Positions 34,794 to 48,096 of a DNA stretch of 64,000 bases are shown here, piece by piece. The notes beneath the pieces were generated by a model. The model was not told where the DNA came from, ran no database searches, and saw only the letters and a program-made list of their open reading frames with translations. How positions within the stretch are numbered: position 1 is the first letter of the stretch; each line of letters starts with the position of its first letter. This DNA is from Hepsetus odoe (taxonomy: Eukaryota > Chordata > Actinopteri > Characiformes > Hepsetidae): positions 8,850,172 through 8,914,171 of the forward strand of contig CM029387.1 in NCBI GenBank assembly GCA_017165825.1. The letters run 5' to 3'. A program made the position numbers and the translations under genes.

Positions 34794-35769
34794 GGATATA
34801 GTTTAATTTTTTTCTGTGTATTTTTGTTGTATGCGCATGCGTGGTGTCCTCTTCTCACGCTGCATTTGAACTGTATATACGAACTGAAACGCTTTAAAGG
34901 TCATGGAGGGTCTTGGCCGCACATCTCTCTGTAGCCACAGCGACCCCTTGCGTTTGCTTCTGAATTACTGACACTCACAAGCACTGTTTCCTTTAAGAGC
35001 CCATTTGACGAGTAAGCATTCTGGACAGAAATAACTGGATGCTCCTGATTTTGGCCCAAATGAACCCTTAGGGCTATTGGTTTTGTGTCAGTCCTGCTTT
35101 TATTTTGACAGCAGCAATAGTGTGTAAACAGTGTGACACTGATTATTGTGGACCTTCTCTAATTGACTGAACCCACCTCATGCACCTCACGGTAATGTAA
35201 TAGCTCGAGATGGCACAGTGCCACTGTTCTGTTTTTCTGAAATGATACCAATATTGAAAACATATATTGGTGGATTGCGATTGGTGTTCTTTAGTAATGA
35301 GTATGCTTTAAAATGAGCTACTTTAGAAGCACTTCACTTATATTAAAAGTAGACAACCAAGCTCAAACACTTCTACCCCAGAGGAAGAAATACACAGACA
35401 AACATGCCATCAAGCAGTGTGAGTGTGTTGTATTTCAGGCTAGATTTGTTAGAGGATTGGATTCTTTCCAAACCAGATATTAGATCCAGGTTTTTCAGAT
35501 ATTGCACTGATACCCATGTCTGATAATGGCTCGGTGTTACGCAAGGGCTGTCACATAACAGTTGCTAATGTACATTTAGGGTGTTTCACTTCAATCTGTG
35601 ATAATTTGGGGGAATTTAAATGGATAGTTTATCCTGTGGGGCAAGTCAAATCCTTTCAAATGAAACTGTGCAAAGAGCATCCCATGCTAAAAGTAGTCCA
35701 GCTCGAATAGTGCTTTAGAGGGAACAATGCCCACAAGTTTGTTTGCATGGCGGCCAGCCCCTCCTAACC

Positions 35770-36110
35770 TGCTATGTCACCTTTACTGTTTCAGCAGCTT
35801 TCTGTGTTATTTTTTAAGTCAGATTGCCGTTGACCGAGGGCTTTCTCAGCCTCTGAGAGAGACAGAGTTGAGGCGAGCCTGAGGCAGCCATGTTTTCTCT
35901 CCCTCCTCTGGTCCTCCAAGAATCAATCAGATTACAAGTGTCTTTGTGATGGTAGAAGACAATCAATTTCCAATGAGGAGGAGAGAGAAAGACCGGAACA
36001 GGAAAAAAAAAGAAAGAATCAGTGAAACAAAGAATGAAAGCTAGAAGGGTGGAGTTGCTGTGCAGCGGCCTGTGATTCAAAGATCGGGAGAACGAGATCC
36101 TCAGAGAAAT
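35770..36110. promoter_or_regulatory. Candidate enhancer with paired Onecut motifs
   Basis: Balanced unique block. AATCAATC (35921-35928) and AATCAATT (35961-35968) are two Onecut-type sites exactly 40 bases apart, about four helical turns. Regulatory function is inferred. Confidence 0.3.
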
Positions 36111-36307
36111 GGCTGAACATTTTAAAACCATATGCTTTGTGTTTTTTTAAGGGGTTATTTTGGCTACAATCATATTATAGAAGTTCCATAGACTTTCAGC
36201 CTCCAAATTTTCATGCACTGGATCAGGCTTGGGTTGCATGCAGTCAGGGCCTTGTTTGCCTTGTTTATTAAACTCTTTGGCAGTGAGAACACTGATGTTC
36301 AGTTCAA

Positions 36308-36361
36308 CTATTATTATATTATAATAATATTATAATAATATATATATATTATATTATTTTT
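36308..36361. repeat. AT-rich simple repeat
   Basis: Mixed ATT/AT units with local palindromes. Confidence 0.85.
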
Positions 36362-39300
36362 TTTATCCCCGTGGTTCTCATTGTGGGTCCTGGGGCACTC
36401 TTGCTCTAAATTCAGGACCATAATTGGGGCATCCTGGCTTATCCTAATGAGGATGATCATGAATCATTATATATGCTTGGTCTTATTCTGGGATAAATTT
36501 GGGCTGCTGACATCATTCATTCCTCATGATGACGTTTCCCTTCATATGGTTATTGATAAAGGCCACATAGTGCCCTAAGCAGATAATTGCCCTCATCTGT
36601 ACATAAAGGAGAAGACAGGGTTTGGCCCCATTTTTTATGTTTAGAGAGAGCATATTAGAAGATATCTGATTTACAAAAGTAGTTTATTAAAGGAAAATCT
36701 TTGGAAGATCTTGTTGGAAACCAAAGGTGCTTTATCTCTCCAAAGAACCAAGTTTGGAAAGTTTATTGTTAAGATTATTCTGGTACATTCTCAGATGGAA
36801 GGTACTAAACGGTAACTGGGATATTACACCTAAGGAAAAGTCCCCAGAACCTTTAGGTAGAAAACATAATTGTACCATTTGTATTGCAGTTATATTGTTT
36901 AAATTTGCATTGACTCCATACATGCTTTCCAGGTTCCATGATTTTTAATTTATTTTCTATTAACAAAAGGTAGGTTATGTTAGGCATCCAAACATGGAGC
37001 ATCCCCTGAGGGAATTGGCAAACTTATATTTTGTACAAATTTCAAGTGCAAAATTTGATAGGGATAAAAAAAATTAATAGGATCATTGCACCTTTGAGGG
37101 CACGTTTACAATATTAGTACCTTGAGGGGGCACACGTGTACCTGAATAGTACCCTTTTTGTCTGACAGTGTAATCATAATATCAGTAGGCATTTCTGCCC
37201 TTGTATCTACTCTTCTGTAATGGCAAAGTTGCTTTCCTCTATATCATGTGTATGATGTCTAGAGGATCTACAAACTGAGGAGTGAAAAGTGAATAATTTT
37301 TGCACAGAGAGCTATGCAAACACCCTCCTCTTCCCTCCCCTCCAAAGATTCCTCCCACCTACCTATATTCACTCCATCTGTTAGGTTCTTTGACATCACT
37401 TCTCGCTCAGGGTATTGGGATTGAATGCCTGGAGGAAGAACTGCAGCACAGAATATTAAAAACCCACTCTGGGTTTTATACAGCCATCATGCTGTTCCCA
37501 TATCAGACACAATATCAGCTTTATTCTCAAAGAAGTGCCTATGCTACTAATAAACCCTCTGCTGTTTCTCTCTTTCTCCAAAATACAGTCTCTTGTTGAA
37601 CCCGAGTTCACTTCAAATACACTGTGTGTTGGACAGGGTTACAGGCCAATAGTTTTAGCTTGGCTGAAAGCAGTGGTGGCATTGTTTGTTTCAGTGTCGC
37701 AACCTTAATTGCTTAATTTGAACACACACACATACACAGCTTGAAATTAATGGAAAAGAACAGGAGACATTCACCAAACAAGAAACAGAAGGAAAGAGAC
37801 AGAAAAAGAGTAAAAGAGAGACAGCCAAATGAAACAAATAGGACAGGTGGACACATGATCTTTGCACACATGATCTGCACTATGAGAGTGCCTGTGGGAA
37901 CCAAAGATCGTAGGATTGACAATCTAAAAATCATTGAATTCATCATTTCTCCATTCTGGCCAATAATCAGTTATAGTTATGCATGTCTTTCCCAATCACA
38001 TGCATATATGTATGTATGTGTACAGAAAAACACTGTCATTTCTCTGAAGGACTATTCTCCCGGTCTTAATCTCAAAGGTTGCAGAGGGCCTGTACAGTTA
38101 CTTATGTTCAAGTGTTGCGTCCTTTAAAGAAGGCAAAAATTGAGTAATAACTGTTACAGAACATAAATGAACTTAAAATGACTAGTATGGGTAAATAAAT
38201 CAATTGTGTGTTTTGTTTAATTAAATAAAGAAACAATTGGAAAAATGAGTTGTAACCTGTCTTTCAATTATCAGTAAAGATGAGAGCGATGAGTCCCACT
38301 GTTAATTTGAATTTATAAGTGCCCATTTATGAAGATAACCACAGCAGGCCATTAAAAATATAAAAGTGTTGCTTGCATGATTTCTTTTATATTACTTGGT
38401 TAATTTTCACCCTTTTTACAATTTACAGAGAGAGAGAAAAAGTCATGAAAGGGTTGAAGGTGCTATTAATGATGGTTCTTCAGCATTTAATCCTACTCTT
38501 CCAAGAACCAGGTACATATACACGTTTGCCTATTGCAGCATTTCTCCTGCGGTTCCACACTGAGAAGTGAGATTGAGATGTGGGGATTTTACTATTCTGT
38601 GTCCCATCATATCTGTGGATCCAGTTCCCCCTACACACCCTTCATTTGTGATCTTGGAATTTGGGGTGTCCGTGTTCTGTTGTTTTTGAACAAAAAAAGG
38701 GAGGCACAATGCTGAAGAATGGAAGTGTGATCGAAACACGTTTAAAAGACTGTGGTACTGAATGTTTTGTGGCAGAATTAATTGTTATTAAGCAAAGAGT
38801 ACACATTACAAAGTATTAAGGAAGAAATGACGCAAGCGACAAAAGCAAATGAAAGCTCGCACAGCACAACACAAAGCAGATAAATCCACACACCATGTCA
38901 GAACACAAAACTGCTTTCTGTGCAGTTGCTATATGAATTGGGTGTTGTGTGTACAGTGGATCCAAGAGGCCATGGCAGTGCACATTTACACAAATACGCA
39001 TGAAAAAAAGGCGAGACAGTTCACAGTGTACAACATGCTTTTATGAATAAAATGTGTTTTTTTCTTTTGTTACAGGACAGACAGTATAAAACAAACATAT
39101 GCTTAGAAAACACATTATTCAAGACAGGACCAAGCTGCCATGGGGTTGGATGAAATATGTGTACAGCTGAAATCGTGAGCACTTGATCAATCAATGTAGC
39201 ATGCAAATCACACACACATACAATCTGCTTAGTTAAGCTACCACTGGCCATAATGTATCCACAGCTTTGGTAAAGAATATATACATATAGGCCTATGGAA

Positions 39301-39929
39301 TTAAGCAACGCTGAAAAATATACTCTGAAATGGCGCACAGTAGAGCTTACAGCTGTGTTAGTAACATTAGAATGTCTTGTCAATTATGGCACTGTAGAAA
39401 AGATGCACTGCGGTATTGTGTGACTATAAAGTATAAGAGCACTAACCTTAATTGGTCTGGTTTTTTGTAGTATCAAATAGTTCTGTAGCCTGTTCCCTAG
39501 GTTCAGTGATGGTATGTTCTCTGTGGCACTGAAATATTTCATTTTGGCTTATTGTCCTGGAAGAAATGTGTGAGGGATATCATCTATTGATGGTTTGTTA
39601 TGTGTTTTTCTGTGCTTAAGTGGTATTTCCTATGGCGCTTAGTAGGCCTGGTTTTCCTGTGGCACCGACTGAGTATTTCTTTACCAGCAGAGCTGGTTTA
39701 TGATTAAAAAGGACAAGAGAGCGAGTGAGAGAAAGAGAAAGGGAGAGAAAGAGTCACGGATCAATAGTCCAAAAAGAACAACAAGCCACCGAGAACAATG
39801 GTGAAAAGACTGAATAGTTTTGCATGTATATGACTATAGTTACAGGATGAATGCTTGCAATCATATTTTAAAAGCAGAAAACCACTACAAATTTAAATAA
39901 ACCAACTGAAAGCAATACACTGGTCCCAT

Positions 39930-40255
39930 CATGCAGTATGCAGTATACACATTTTTTATAGTAAAGTTATAAAATGAACAGTACGTATACTACAGTATTT
40001 TATGGTGAAATCATTAAAGAATCACGATACTATGTAATAGTAAACCGGAAGAAGAATTACGGTATTATATCATGGTAGTTACCACAGAATTGCGGTAAAA
40101 TGATTACAACGTTGCTGTGATATACTGTAGTGAATTACAAGAGCATGGTTGAACCAATACAGTATTTGTCTAGAAAAGTTTACTACTTATTGTAGTATGC
40201 AAAAAGAAATGTATTTATATAATAGTATACTGTAGTGTTTTGTCATGTGGACAGA
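39930..40255. repeat. Possible decayed MITE rich in TACTGTAGTAT motifs
   Basis: Motifs of the form GCAGTATAC, ACTACAGTAT, ATACTGTAGTG and GTATACTGTAGTG recur in both orientations over about 320 bases. This is compatible with an old element with inverted ends, but clear termini were not found. Confidence 0.25.
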
Positions 40256-41244
40256 AAGACAAACGATTTCTATGCAAATATCATGATCGATTCTGAGAAT
40301 CCAACAAAACTATTTCAATCAAAGCACATCACCAGCGGCTTATCATGCACATATGGCTCTTGTTCTTAAATATTACATTTCCTGAATAATATTTTCATCC
40401 AATCCCACAGTAAGCTTAAAGAACGTTTAATTCGATTTTACATTTTTATTTTTTATTTTTTACACAAGAACAGGTGTGCTCGGCAATTTCGAGGGATTTC
40501 GAAGAAAGAAAGGCATGCATAGATCAAATCTGCTAGTTCACAAGAGAGAAAACTGAGAGTAGCATTCCTGAATGTCTTGAACAAGATTTATTTCTCATAA
40601 GTACAAATATTAACAGGAAACGTGTGACCAAAGCTCATGGCACTTCTTCATGTAGGCCTTTACTCTACTTTCTGTCACAGCTAGCAACAAGCTACTTCTC
40701 CAACAGGACTAGGCTAACAGGCCCATGGCTATCTGAGCATGATATTGAAGTACTTTAGAGTTCAGAAAGGTTGATCTCTGAAAAAAGGCTTTCAACAGAA
40801 TAAATCTGTTTGAAATCTTTCTGTGTCAGGCCAGGTTCTGTCATTCTGAATGTACATGAAGCTGAGGCTGGCCTTTATTTATATTTCCACCTACTGAGTG
40901 AGAAGCCATACAATGTAGAGTTATTAACGTTGTAATACTTTTTTTCAGGCTAACAGTCTTAGTTTGCTCTGTGTAAAGCTACTCTAGAGCATATGGCAGG
41001 TAATAAGCTTTTTATAAGAAAACTTGACAACAGGGAGAGAAATAAATAAATGTTGTAGTACTTCTGCCCGCCACCTGAGAGCAGCGGAGCAACATTTTCA
41101 ATGATAACACAGACCAGGAGATTCTTCCCTTCAAGACAGTAATAACCTATAGAGTGCAATTTTTCCAACCCCCTAACTTCACAATACCTCAATGTAAATG
41201 GAATCACTTTAAGCACCTGCATTAACACCTGCCACCCAGACCTT

Positions 41245-41460
41245 TTACAGAAAGCTCTGCTGAAAGCTCATGCCAGCCTGATAGTATATTCATTGATGCA
41301 GCTGGGATTGCAAAAGCATTATTGTGACATTGAAAATAGGATTCATTTCAATCCGCTTTTCCTATGTGAGGAAAAAACAGCTTCAAATGAGAGGGTTTTT
41401 GAGGTTACAGATGATGGAATACTGATGACCTCACTGCATTAGTGTTCAATAAACTGGGGT
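41245..41460. promoter_or_regulatory. Possible conserved non-coding block
   Basis: Balanced unique sequence between repeat-rich stretches, with ATTCATTGATGC (a Onecut/HOX-like core). Based on composition only. Confidence 0.2.
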
Positions 41461-44400
41461 CAAAATGTCTGCTGCATAAAAGAGTAAAACACCCAGTGGC
41501 CCGGAGATGAAAGGAATGCATGCATAAATATCAGAAGATTTATTTCAGCCATTCGACTGCAGCTGACTAGCCTCTGTGTTTGAGTGTCTGAAGTGGTGTC
41601 CTGTGGTGTCTGTGTCTGCAGATGACTTCTGGTCATGTGTATTGCATGTGTATTCAGGAGAGAAGTTGTACTGTTGCTGTTTATGTGTCCTTGTATCTGT
41701 GCGTAATTTTTTCTTTTTTTTTGCATGAAAACGAGTGTGTGTGTGTGTGTGAAAGTCTTCTGTTCCCTGTGTGTGCAGGAGACTGCAGATGAGGCCAGAC
41801 TGATGAGGGGGCGAGGGAGTGTTAGACCTACTTTCTGAAGATCAGAGAAGAAGAAAAGTTACTAAGCTTGCCAACGAATGAGACTCGATTGCCCATGTGA
41901 GGAAAATGTGTGTCAACCATTGCAAACACATATCATGAAATTATGCTTGTCACAAGTAAAGGTCATCCTTCTGTCTACTTTTTACTAAAAGCATAGATTC
42001 CCTGTACACTTGTGTATGCTAGGTTACTAGGTAAATGCATTCTTAAATAGGCTGTTCCCCCCAAATATATTTATATATTTTATAATTAGTATAAATAAAG
42101 GTGCCATACCTTTAAAAAAAACAAACTTGGAAAATACTCAAAAATTGTAAATATTATTTTACAGAATATATTAACAATGGGTTTTTTCGCTACTCGTTTG
42201 GAAATATTAATGAATATTCAGACCAGCCTTAGTTTTCAAAGATGGGTTATTATTAAAACTAAAGTTTAAACAGCTCGTTTAAATATCTCTTCTATTATCA
42301 GAGACTGATGATCATAAAAAAATGGGCTCTTAGATTGGAGGTGTTTGTAATTGAATGTGTGTAGTGTGTATGGCCAGCAAGACATAACAAATGAAGACTG
42401 TGAAAACTTGTATAATCTCACCCAGTTGTCAACAGCAAATGTTTCCTAAACACATTTCCTCATGATTTATTGACGACTGTTATTTTCCATCATGTGTAGC
42501 CTGCGAAATTCTTTTACCAATTCAGTAAGTTGATAAATCTGATTAAGAACAGACAATCATTTTTGCTTCTGTCATCTCCCGACTTAACTGGTCAAACATT
42601 TGAAATCCCTTTAGCTCTTTTATAGCCTACGTCTTTGGCTGGCTATTGCTGTGTGTGTCTGGGAGGCAGGTGCCAGAGTTTTAGTCCTTAGAGACGAACA
42701 GAGAGAGATAGATGGAGATGGAACAGGAAATGGAGGACATGGAGGAGGAAAAAAAGGATAAAGAAATGAGGCAGTATGAGAAAAAGAGGGAAAGCACTGG
42801 AAGCAAGAGAGAAAGAGGACAACAGCTAGATAAATGAGAGACAGAAAGAGAAAATAGAAAATGAGCAACAGCAAGATAAAAAGGAGAGGGAATGAGAAAC
42901 TGAAAAAGACAGAAAGAGACCAAAATGTGAGGAATGAGTAAAAATGAAACGTGAAAGAAAAACATGAGGATGACCAATGGAAAGAAATAGAGCGAGAGAG
43001 TGAGAGAGTGAGGGATTAGAGGTCAAAGAGACTCCAGTCTGTCAGTCAAACAGACTCTCAGTAGGGGGCAGAACAGAGTCGATGACAGAAATGGAACAGC
43101 TCAGCTGAAAGTGTTTGATGAAACCAGAAAACCGCCAAATGCTCAGAGGAGGATATTGCTCTGTCAGAACAGTGTTTGAATTCTCCTACTCTATGAATAT
43201 ACATGTCTCTCACCAGAAAAAAAATGCATTTTAGGATAAAAACTAATTTCATATATAGGCAGTCTTAAATAATCGTGATTACATGGTGCATCTAAAGCAC
43301 TTCAGAAAAGGGAACGCATGCTAAAAATTCCTCACTGTCATAACGCATTAAAACCCACAAGGTGGGCACTGTTGAATGCACCTTGTGACAGCTACCCAGA
43401 GCTATATAGAGCAGTGTGCTTCTGATCAGATATTTGGTACTGTGTTCTGTATTTTGAAGTGTAGGGTTTCAGGGTTTTGTTGTAGGTATGACGGAAATGT
43501 TGCATTCCAGTCGCTGACTGTCGTTCAGTCACTGATTGAGTCCATGGATGCCAACGTGGGGGAAAAGTGTCCATAAAGAGGAAATAGATTTGAATGGGGT
43601 TCAGGTGATGCCGGGAGGACATGGCTTCACATCCCGGCTGAGCCTCCTTTCTCTCCCTCCACCACCACACCTACACACAGTGACTGACTGCACGGCTAAG
43701 AAGCTAACACTAACAGAAAGTGCTAAGAAACTAGAAAACAAACTCGACCGACCAACCAAACAAACAACACCGAGTCACAGGCCACAAGGACAACATCGAC
43801 TGTACTTACAACACGCCACCCTACTTCACTGCTGATGATGTCGGTGAGGTCTGAGGACACTAAGTAGGACTAGAACTAACTTCAAATGAGTAAAAAAAAA
43901 TGAGGAAAGGGGGGTGGGCACCAAAAAAGTAATTTTTTTACTTAGATTCATTTTTTATACTTTGATTAACAGAGTTAATCAATCTGTTCTCAACACCAGC
44001 CTCCAGTTGCAAGCTGTGGTACATACATGCCAGTATAAGCCAAATCGTTTTATCTGTCAGTTTGTTGCTGACTTGTTGGGTGAATGATTAGAGAGATTTC
44101 ATGGCAGTCGGGAACACACCACCACAGCAAGACTCAAGCTGATCAAGATCTTAATTCTGATTTTGTCATGGACTCTTCAGGTAAAACTTGGTCATCAGAA
44201 AGTTGTAATTACATGTCATACATATTACAAATACTTAAATTAAGTGCTTTGTACTTTGAAACATGGTTGGCTAGACCAGGATCTACTTTGATACCTAATG
44301 TGTTTCCCCAACTATAAAATAAACGTCCTGTGATCAGCAGTTACATATGCAAGCCAACATCAACGACCAACTCATAGGTTCGTAACCATCCTCATGGAGC

Positions 44401-44736
44401 CCCCTGTCCTGAACATTGTATTGTTTTCCTCCAGAACCAGAAAAGAGTGGTTAATGAGGCTTGAGGTTTGAGAATTTATGGCCTAATCATTGGTTTTGCA
44501 AATTGCATTTTTTGTCTTCCACAGTTCCTTGTGAATATGATTTCTTCATCTGCAATTTTTAGGTCGGGAATTTGCCAACTTAGCACATGAAGGCAGTGAT
44601 TTAGCAATCTTGATGAAATATTATGTTTTGTAATCTTTATACCTTTATACCTAATTCCCAAACCTTGCTGTGGTAGAATTTTAGTGTTGAGAACAGATAA
44701 GTGCTCATCATAATCTGGATAAAAATGGGCAATTCC

Positions 44737-44761
44737 AAAAAAAAAAAAAAAAAAAAAAAAA
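44737..44761. repeat. Poly-A tract
   Basis: 25 A residues. No retroposon could be recognised next to it. Confidence 0.95.
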
Positions 44762-46115
44762 GTAGTACAAAGTAAGTACAAACCACATATCGAACTGAAT
44801 AAGAGATAATACCTTCTACAGTCAAATACACATGGGCTAGATGGGTGTCATGAGTTTCATTTACATCCGTGGTCACCAGCCAAGGACCCCTCCCTCACTG
44901 AGACCCAGTCGGGGTGTGGGGAATGGGGATAAATGGGGGGAGACTGGGCAGGAGAAGCAGAGACTTTCGCACACAGGCCGCCAATAGAGTCAGAAAGTGT
45001 AGACAGAGAGTGGGGCGATGGTGACAGCATCACTAAACACCCTCTCTCTTGAATGGTCTGTTTGTGTTGTAAACTGTATGAGTGTATTTAGTGATATTAA
45101 TGAATCATATGTTAGAGTTTATATGATATTATCCTATACTTCCCTACACCATTGAGCCTGTAACTGACATTAAAAGGCTTAAATGGTGTTATGACACGTT
45201 ATTATATGTGCTCCGTCATGAAAACAATCATGCCTGCAGTGAAAACTCTCAAAGGGCAACAGAAATAAAGAATAATCTCTGTTAATGTACTTGATGCTAA
45301 TACTGCCGGGCTTGCATAAAAAAAGAACAAAATGAATTAACCTAATTGAATGTGCATGGTGAGGCTAAGGCAAGAAGCTTTAAAAAACATGCATTTCAAT
45401 TAACATATTCATTAAGAAATTACTAAGTCAGTTAATCAAACACAAAAGCCTGTACAATGGTATAATAGAAAAATAAAATGCGCTCTGGTCATATTATTTT
45501 ACAATTAGCTAAAATGCAATCATGAGAAGTTGTGCTAAGGAAAGCTTTGCTCATCATTATAAATAAATAAAGCTATCATTTTTATGTCAAGATGTGCTAG
45601 ACAGTAAATGAATATGGCTTGAGGGTATGCTTGCATGTGTTTTTTGTTTGTGTGTATGCGTACAGCATGTGTCTGACATCAAATGGCATTGACGCCCTGG
45701 GAAGCCTCCCCCCATGAAGGCTTATGGGTCGTCGGCATGTGCCTAGGCCTGGTGGTGGAGAGGATATGAAAGTATCCCCATACCAGCCCTCCACCACTCC
45801 AGTCTAAGCACTGTACATCCACTAATTGTGCAGCCAGTACCCACGGCTTGGCTTCCTAACCAGACCCTGAGGTCCTGGTTGCACATTAGCTTATACCCAC
45901 TGTGATACAATGCTAATACATTAGTACCAAGGTACTACGTTAACAGCACTGTGCTCACAGTGTTGCGGCCAGTGTGCTTGCCCCAACTCACACAGCACCT
46001 AATCGCAGACACAACAGAATATCAAGCATGTTGTTCTAAATTATGACTCAGTGGCTTATTGCACGTTGCTTTTCAAACGTTTTTGAATTATTGCTTATGC
46101 GTTTGCAAAAAATGT

Positions 46116-46121
46116 TTTATT
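46116..46121 (-). terminator. Candidate poly(A) signal of lingo3
   Basis: AATAAA on the - strand, about 545 bases past the lingo3 stop. A second AATAAA lies nearer at 46183-46188. Either could end the transcript. Confidence 0.35.
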
Positions 46122-46662
46122 GTGTTTTGGTCTCAATACCTTTTTTCTGCGATGTTAGGTTCAGACATGACAATAATCTGTTTTTATTTTACACTTACAT
46201 TTTTCTTGACCTAAGGTGTTATAATTACATTATTAAGTTTGGATTGGTGTTCCTAGTCCTTCAAACTGCTGTGCAGATTTTGCATTCACAAAATCATCAG
46301 CATTAATAGACTGTATCTTCAGAATTGTGGAAAAATTGGCTACCAATGACTGTAGCAAAAACAGTTTAGGAAAAGGAAACTTATCATTTAGCTTACAAGC
46401 CAAAGACGACTAAAGATCCTAACAATTTAGAAAAAGTGACTTATTGTCATATTATTAAGATACCATCAGCTGCAATTAAAATATTAATACCTTTTCCAAA
46501 GGCAGTGAGATCAAAGTAGCTTTATTACATTAGTCCCTAAGATCAAATGTTGACCTGGGATCTTCTTCATGTTTTGTTTCTGCTGTGTATTTCTGCGAGT
46601 CAGCGCTGTGTATTTGTGTTGGGTGTTCATGCCTCCCCCAGGGGGCCCCTGGCTGCGTTGTT

Positions 46663-48006
46663 TCATATCATCTTCATATTAAACTTGCGGGTCCCTCCGG
46701 AGGTCCCACTGGTGGTGGGCCCCTCCGTCTTCCTGAAGGAGTACTCCACTGTGAAGTTGTTCTTGCGTTGTCCCCTTCCGCGGCTCCACACGAACAACAA
46801 CAGGAAACAGAAGAGCACCACACCCAGGAAGGTGATGCAGCCCATAGCCGTTGATACCAGGATAGTGGTGAGGTCCAGAGTGAACTTTAGAAAGACACGA
46901 GTGCTGTTCAGACCTGTGTCATTAAAATCTACCGCATACAAAGAGCGGTTGGCAAACAGTGTTGAGTCTAGTGGCTGTCCTTTCACCGTCAGTGTAGCAA
47001 AGTAGGTGTCATTACCACCTGCATTGCTGGCAATGCAGATGTATGTGCCGCTGTCAGTCACCTGGGCATAACGGATTTCCAGTGTTCCACCTGGCAAGAC
47101 TGTGATCCTGCCACTGCTTTTTGTAGTGATCCTCCTCCGCTGTGGTGAGATCCAGATGATGGCAGGTGCTGGTTCACCTTCAGCACGGCACAGGAAAGAT
47201 ACTAATTGGCCCTCGCGTGCTGTCACTTGCTGAAGCTTCCGGTTACGTATCTTGGGTTTCTGACAGGTGAAATAATCAAACAACGCAGAATCTGTGAAAC
47301 TACTCAGCATGTTGCCCTGTACTTCAGGTGGACCAGCGCACACAGGCATCTTGCCATCAAAGTTCAGGGTTCGTCTGCGTTGCAGGATCCAGAGAAGACG
47401 GCAATCACAAGAAAGGGGGTTCCCGTCAACTCGTAAAGTTTCAAGGCTGTTTACAGAATGGAAGGAGCGCTCCTCAAGAGTGATCAGCTCATTATTGGAG
47501 AGGTTGAGCACTCGAATTTGCCTTAGACCACCCAAAGCATAAGGCTCCACAGTATGAAGGTTAGTGCTGACCATGTGCAGCTCTTTTAGCCTTATCAGAT
47601 CTTTGAAAGCCCATGGCTCTAAAACAGATATAGGGTTGTAGGACAAGTTAAGAGAAGTCAGGTAAGCAAGGTTGCGGAAGGATGTAGAAGGGACAGCAGT
47701 GATGTTAGTATAAGTGATAGATAGCCAAGACAGGTTTAAGCCTTGAAAGCTAAGGGCAGATATATACTCCAGGTATGGCCAGTTGTCAATTTCTAGCCCT
47801 CTAAGAGCAGACAGCTTGCGAAAATTTTGGTCCTCCAGGCCAGAGATGCTGAGGTGACGTAATCGAAGAGTGACTAGGTTACGTAGGTAAGACAGCGTTT
47901 GACCAGATATGGAGGTCAGATTGCATCTTTCTATTGTCAGATCCTCCAGACCCAGCAAACCTGAGAAAGCCTTGTGGGAGATGTAGACCAAATCATTGTC
48001 ACCAAC
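46663..48006 (-). CDS. lingo3: lingo3 coding exon, 3' part
   Basis: Encodes residues 158-604 of a LINGO-family protein: the remaining leucine-rich repeats; the C-terminal LRR cap (CDCRLLW at about 357-361 to the FTC Cys at about 405); one I-set Ig domain (Cys about 430 and 481, with DSGTYICIASNAGGNDTYFA); a transmembrane helix (about 536-564, including TILVSTAMGCITFLGVVLFC); and a 40-residue cytoplasmic tail ending FNMKMI. The stretch LTTILVSTAMGCITFLGV, followed by WSRGRGQ and VEYSFRK, fits LINGO3 better than LINGO1. The protein is a type I neuronal surface protein related to the LINGO1 Nogo-receptor partner. The frame is fully open from the acceptor AG at 48008-48007. Several N-glycosylation sequons are present. 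Confidence 0.95.
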   Translation of the reverse strand, partial: VGDNDLVYISHKAFSGLLGLEDLTIERCNLTSISGQTLSYLRNLVTLRLRHLSISGLEDQNFRKLSALRGLEIDNWPYLEYISALSFQGLNLSWLSITYTNITAVPSTSFRNLAYLTSLNLSYNPISVLEPWAFKDLIRLKELHMVSTNLHTVEPYALGGLRQIRVLNLSNNELITLEERSFHSVNSLETLRVDGNPLSCDCRLLWILQRRRTLNFDGKMPVCAGPPEVQGNMLSSFTDSALFDYFTCQKPKIRNRKLQQVTAREGQLVSFLCRAEGEPAPAIIWISPQRRRITTKSSGRITVLPGGTLEIRYAQVTDSGTYICIASNAGGNDTYFATLTVKGQPLDSTLFANRSLYAVDFNDTGLNSTRVFLKFTLDLTTILVSTAMGCITFLGVVLFCFLLLFVWSRGRGQRKNNFTVEYSFRKTEGPTTSGTSGGTRKFNMKMI

Positions 48007-48096
48007 CTATAAAAAAGGAAGGATAAAACAGACATATATTTAAAATGCATATAAAGCACTTTGTAAAGATACATTTTCTCATCAGTCCTTCCATAC
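48007..48096 (-). other. 90-bp intron inside lingo3 coding region
   Basis: On the - strand: donor GAG|GTATGG, acceptor TCCTTCCTTTTTTATAG|GTT. Removing it joins LKHLE to VGDNDLVYIS, the exact family sequence, in phase 0 between Glu157 and Val158. Retained, it would stop translation after VWKD. Its length is a multiple of three but it contains stop codons. Confidence 0.9.

Larger units (their letters stand above)
31561..46100. other. Gene-poor spacer between onecut3 and lingo3
   Basis: About 14.5 kb without a recognisable gene. It contains microsatellites, a poly-A and a poly-T tract, a MITE-like palindrome at 34.19 kb, a CCAAT cluster at 33.69 kb, GA-rich stretches (39.7 and 42.7-43.0 kb) and a few unique blocks that may be regulatory. 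Nothing else could be named. Confidence 0.6.
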
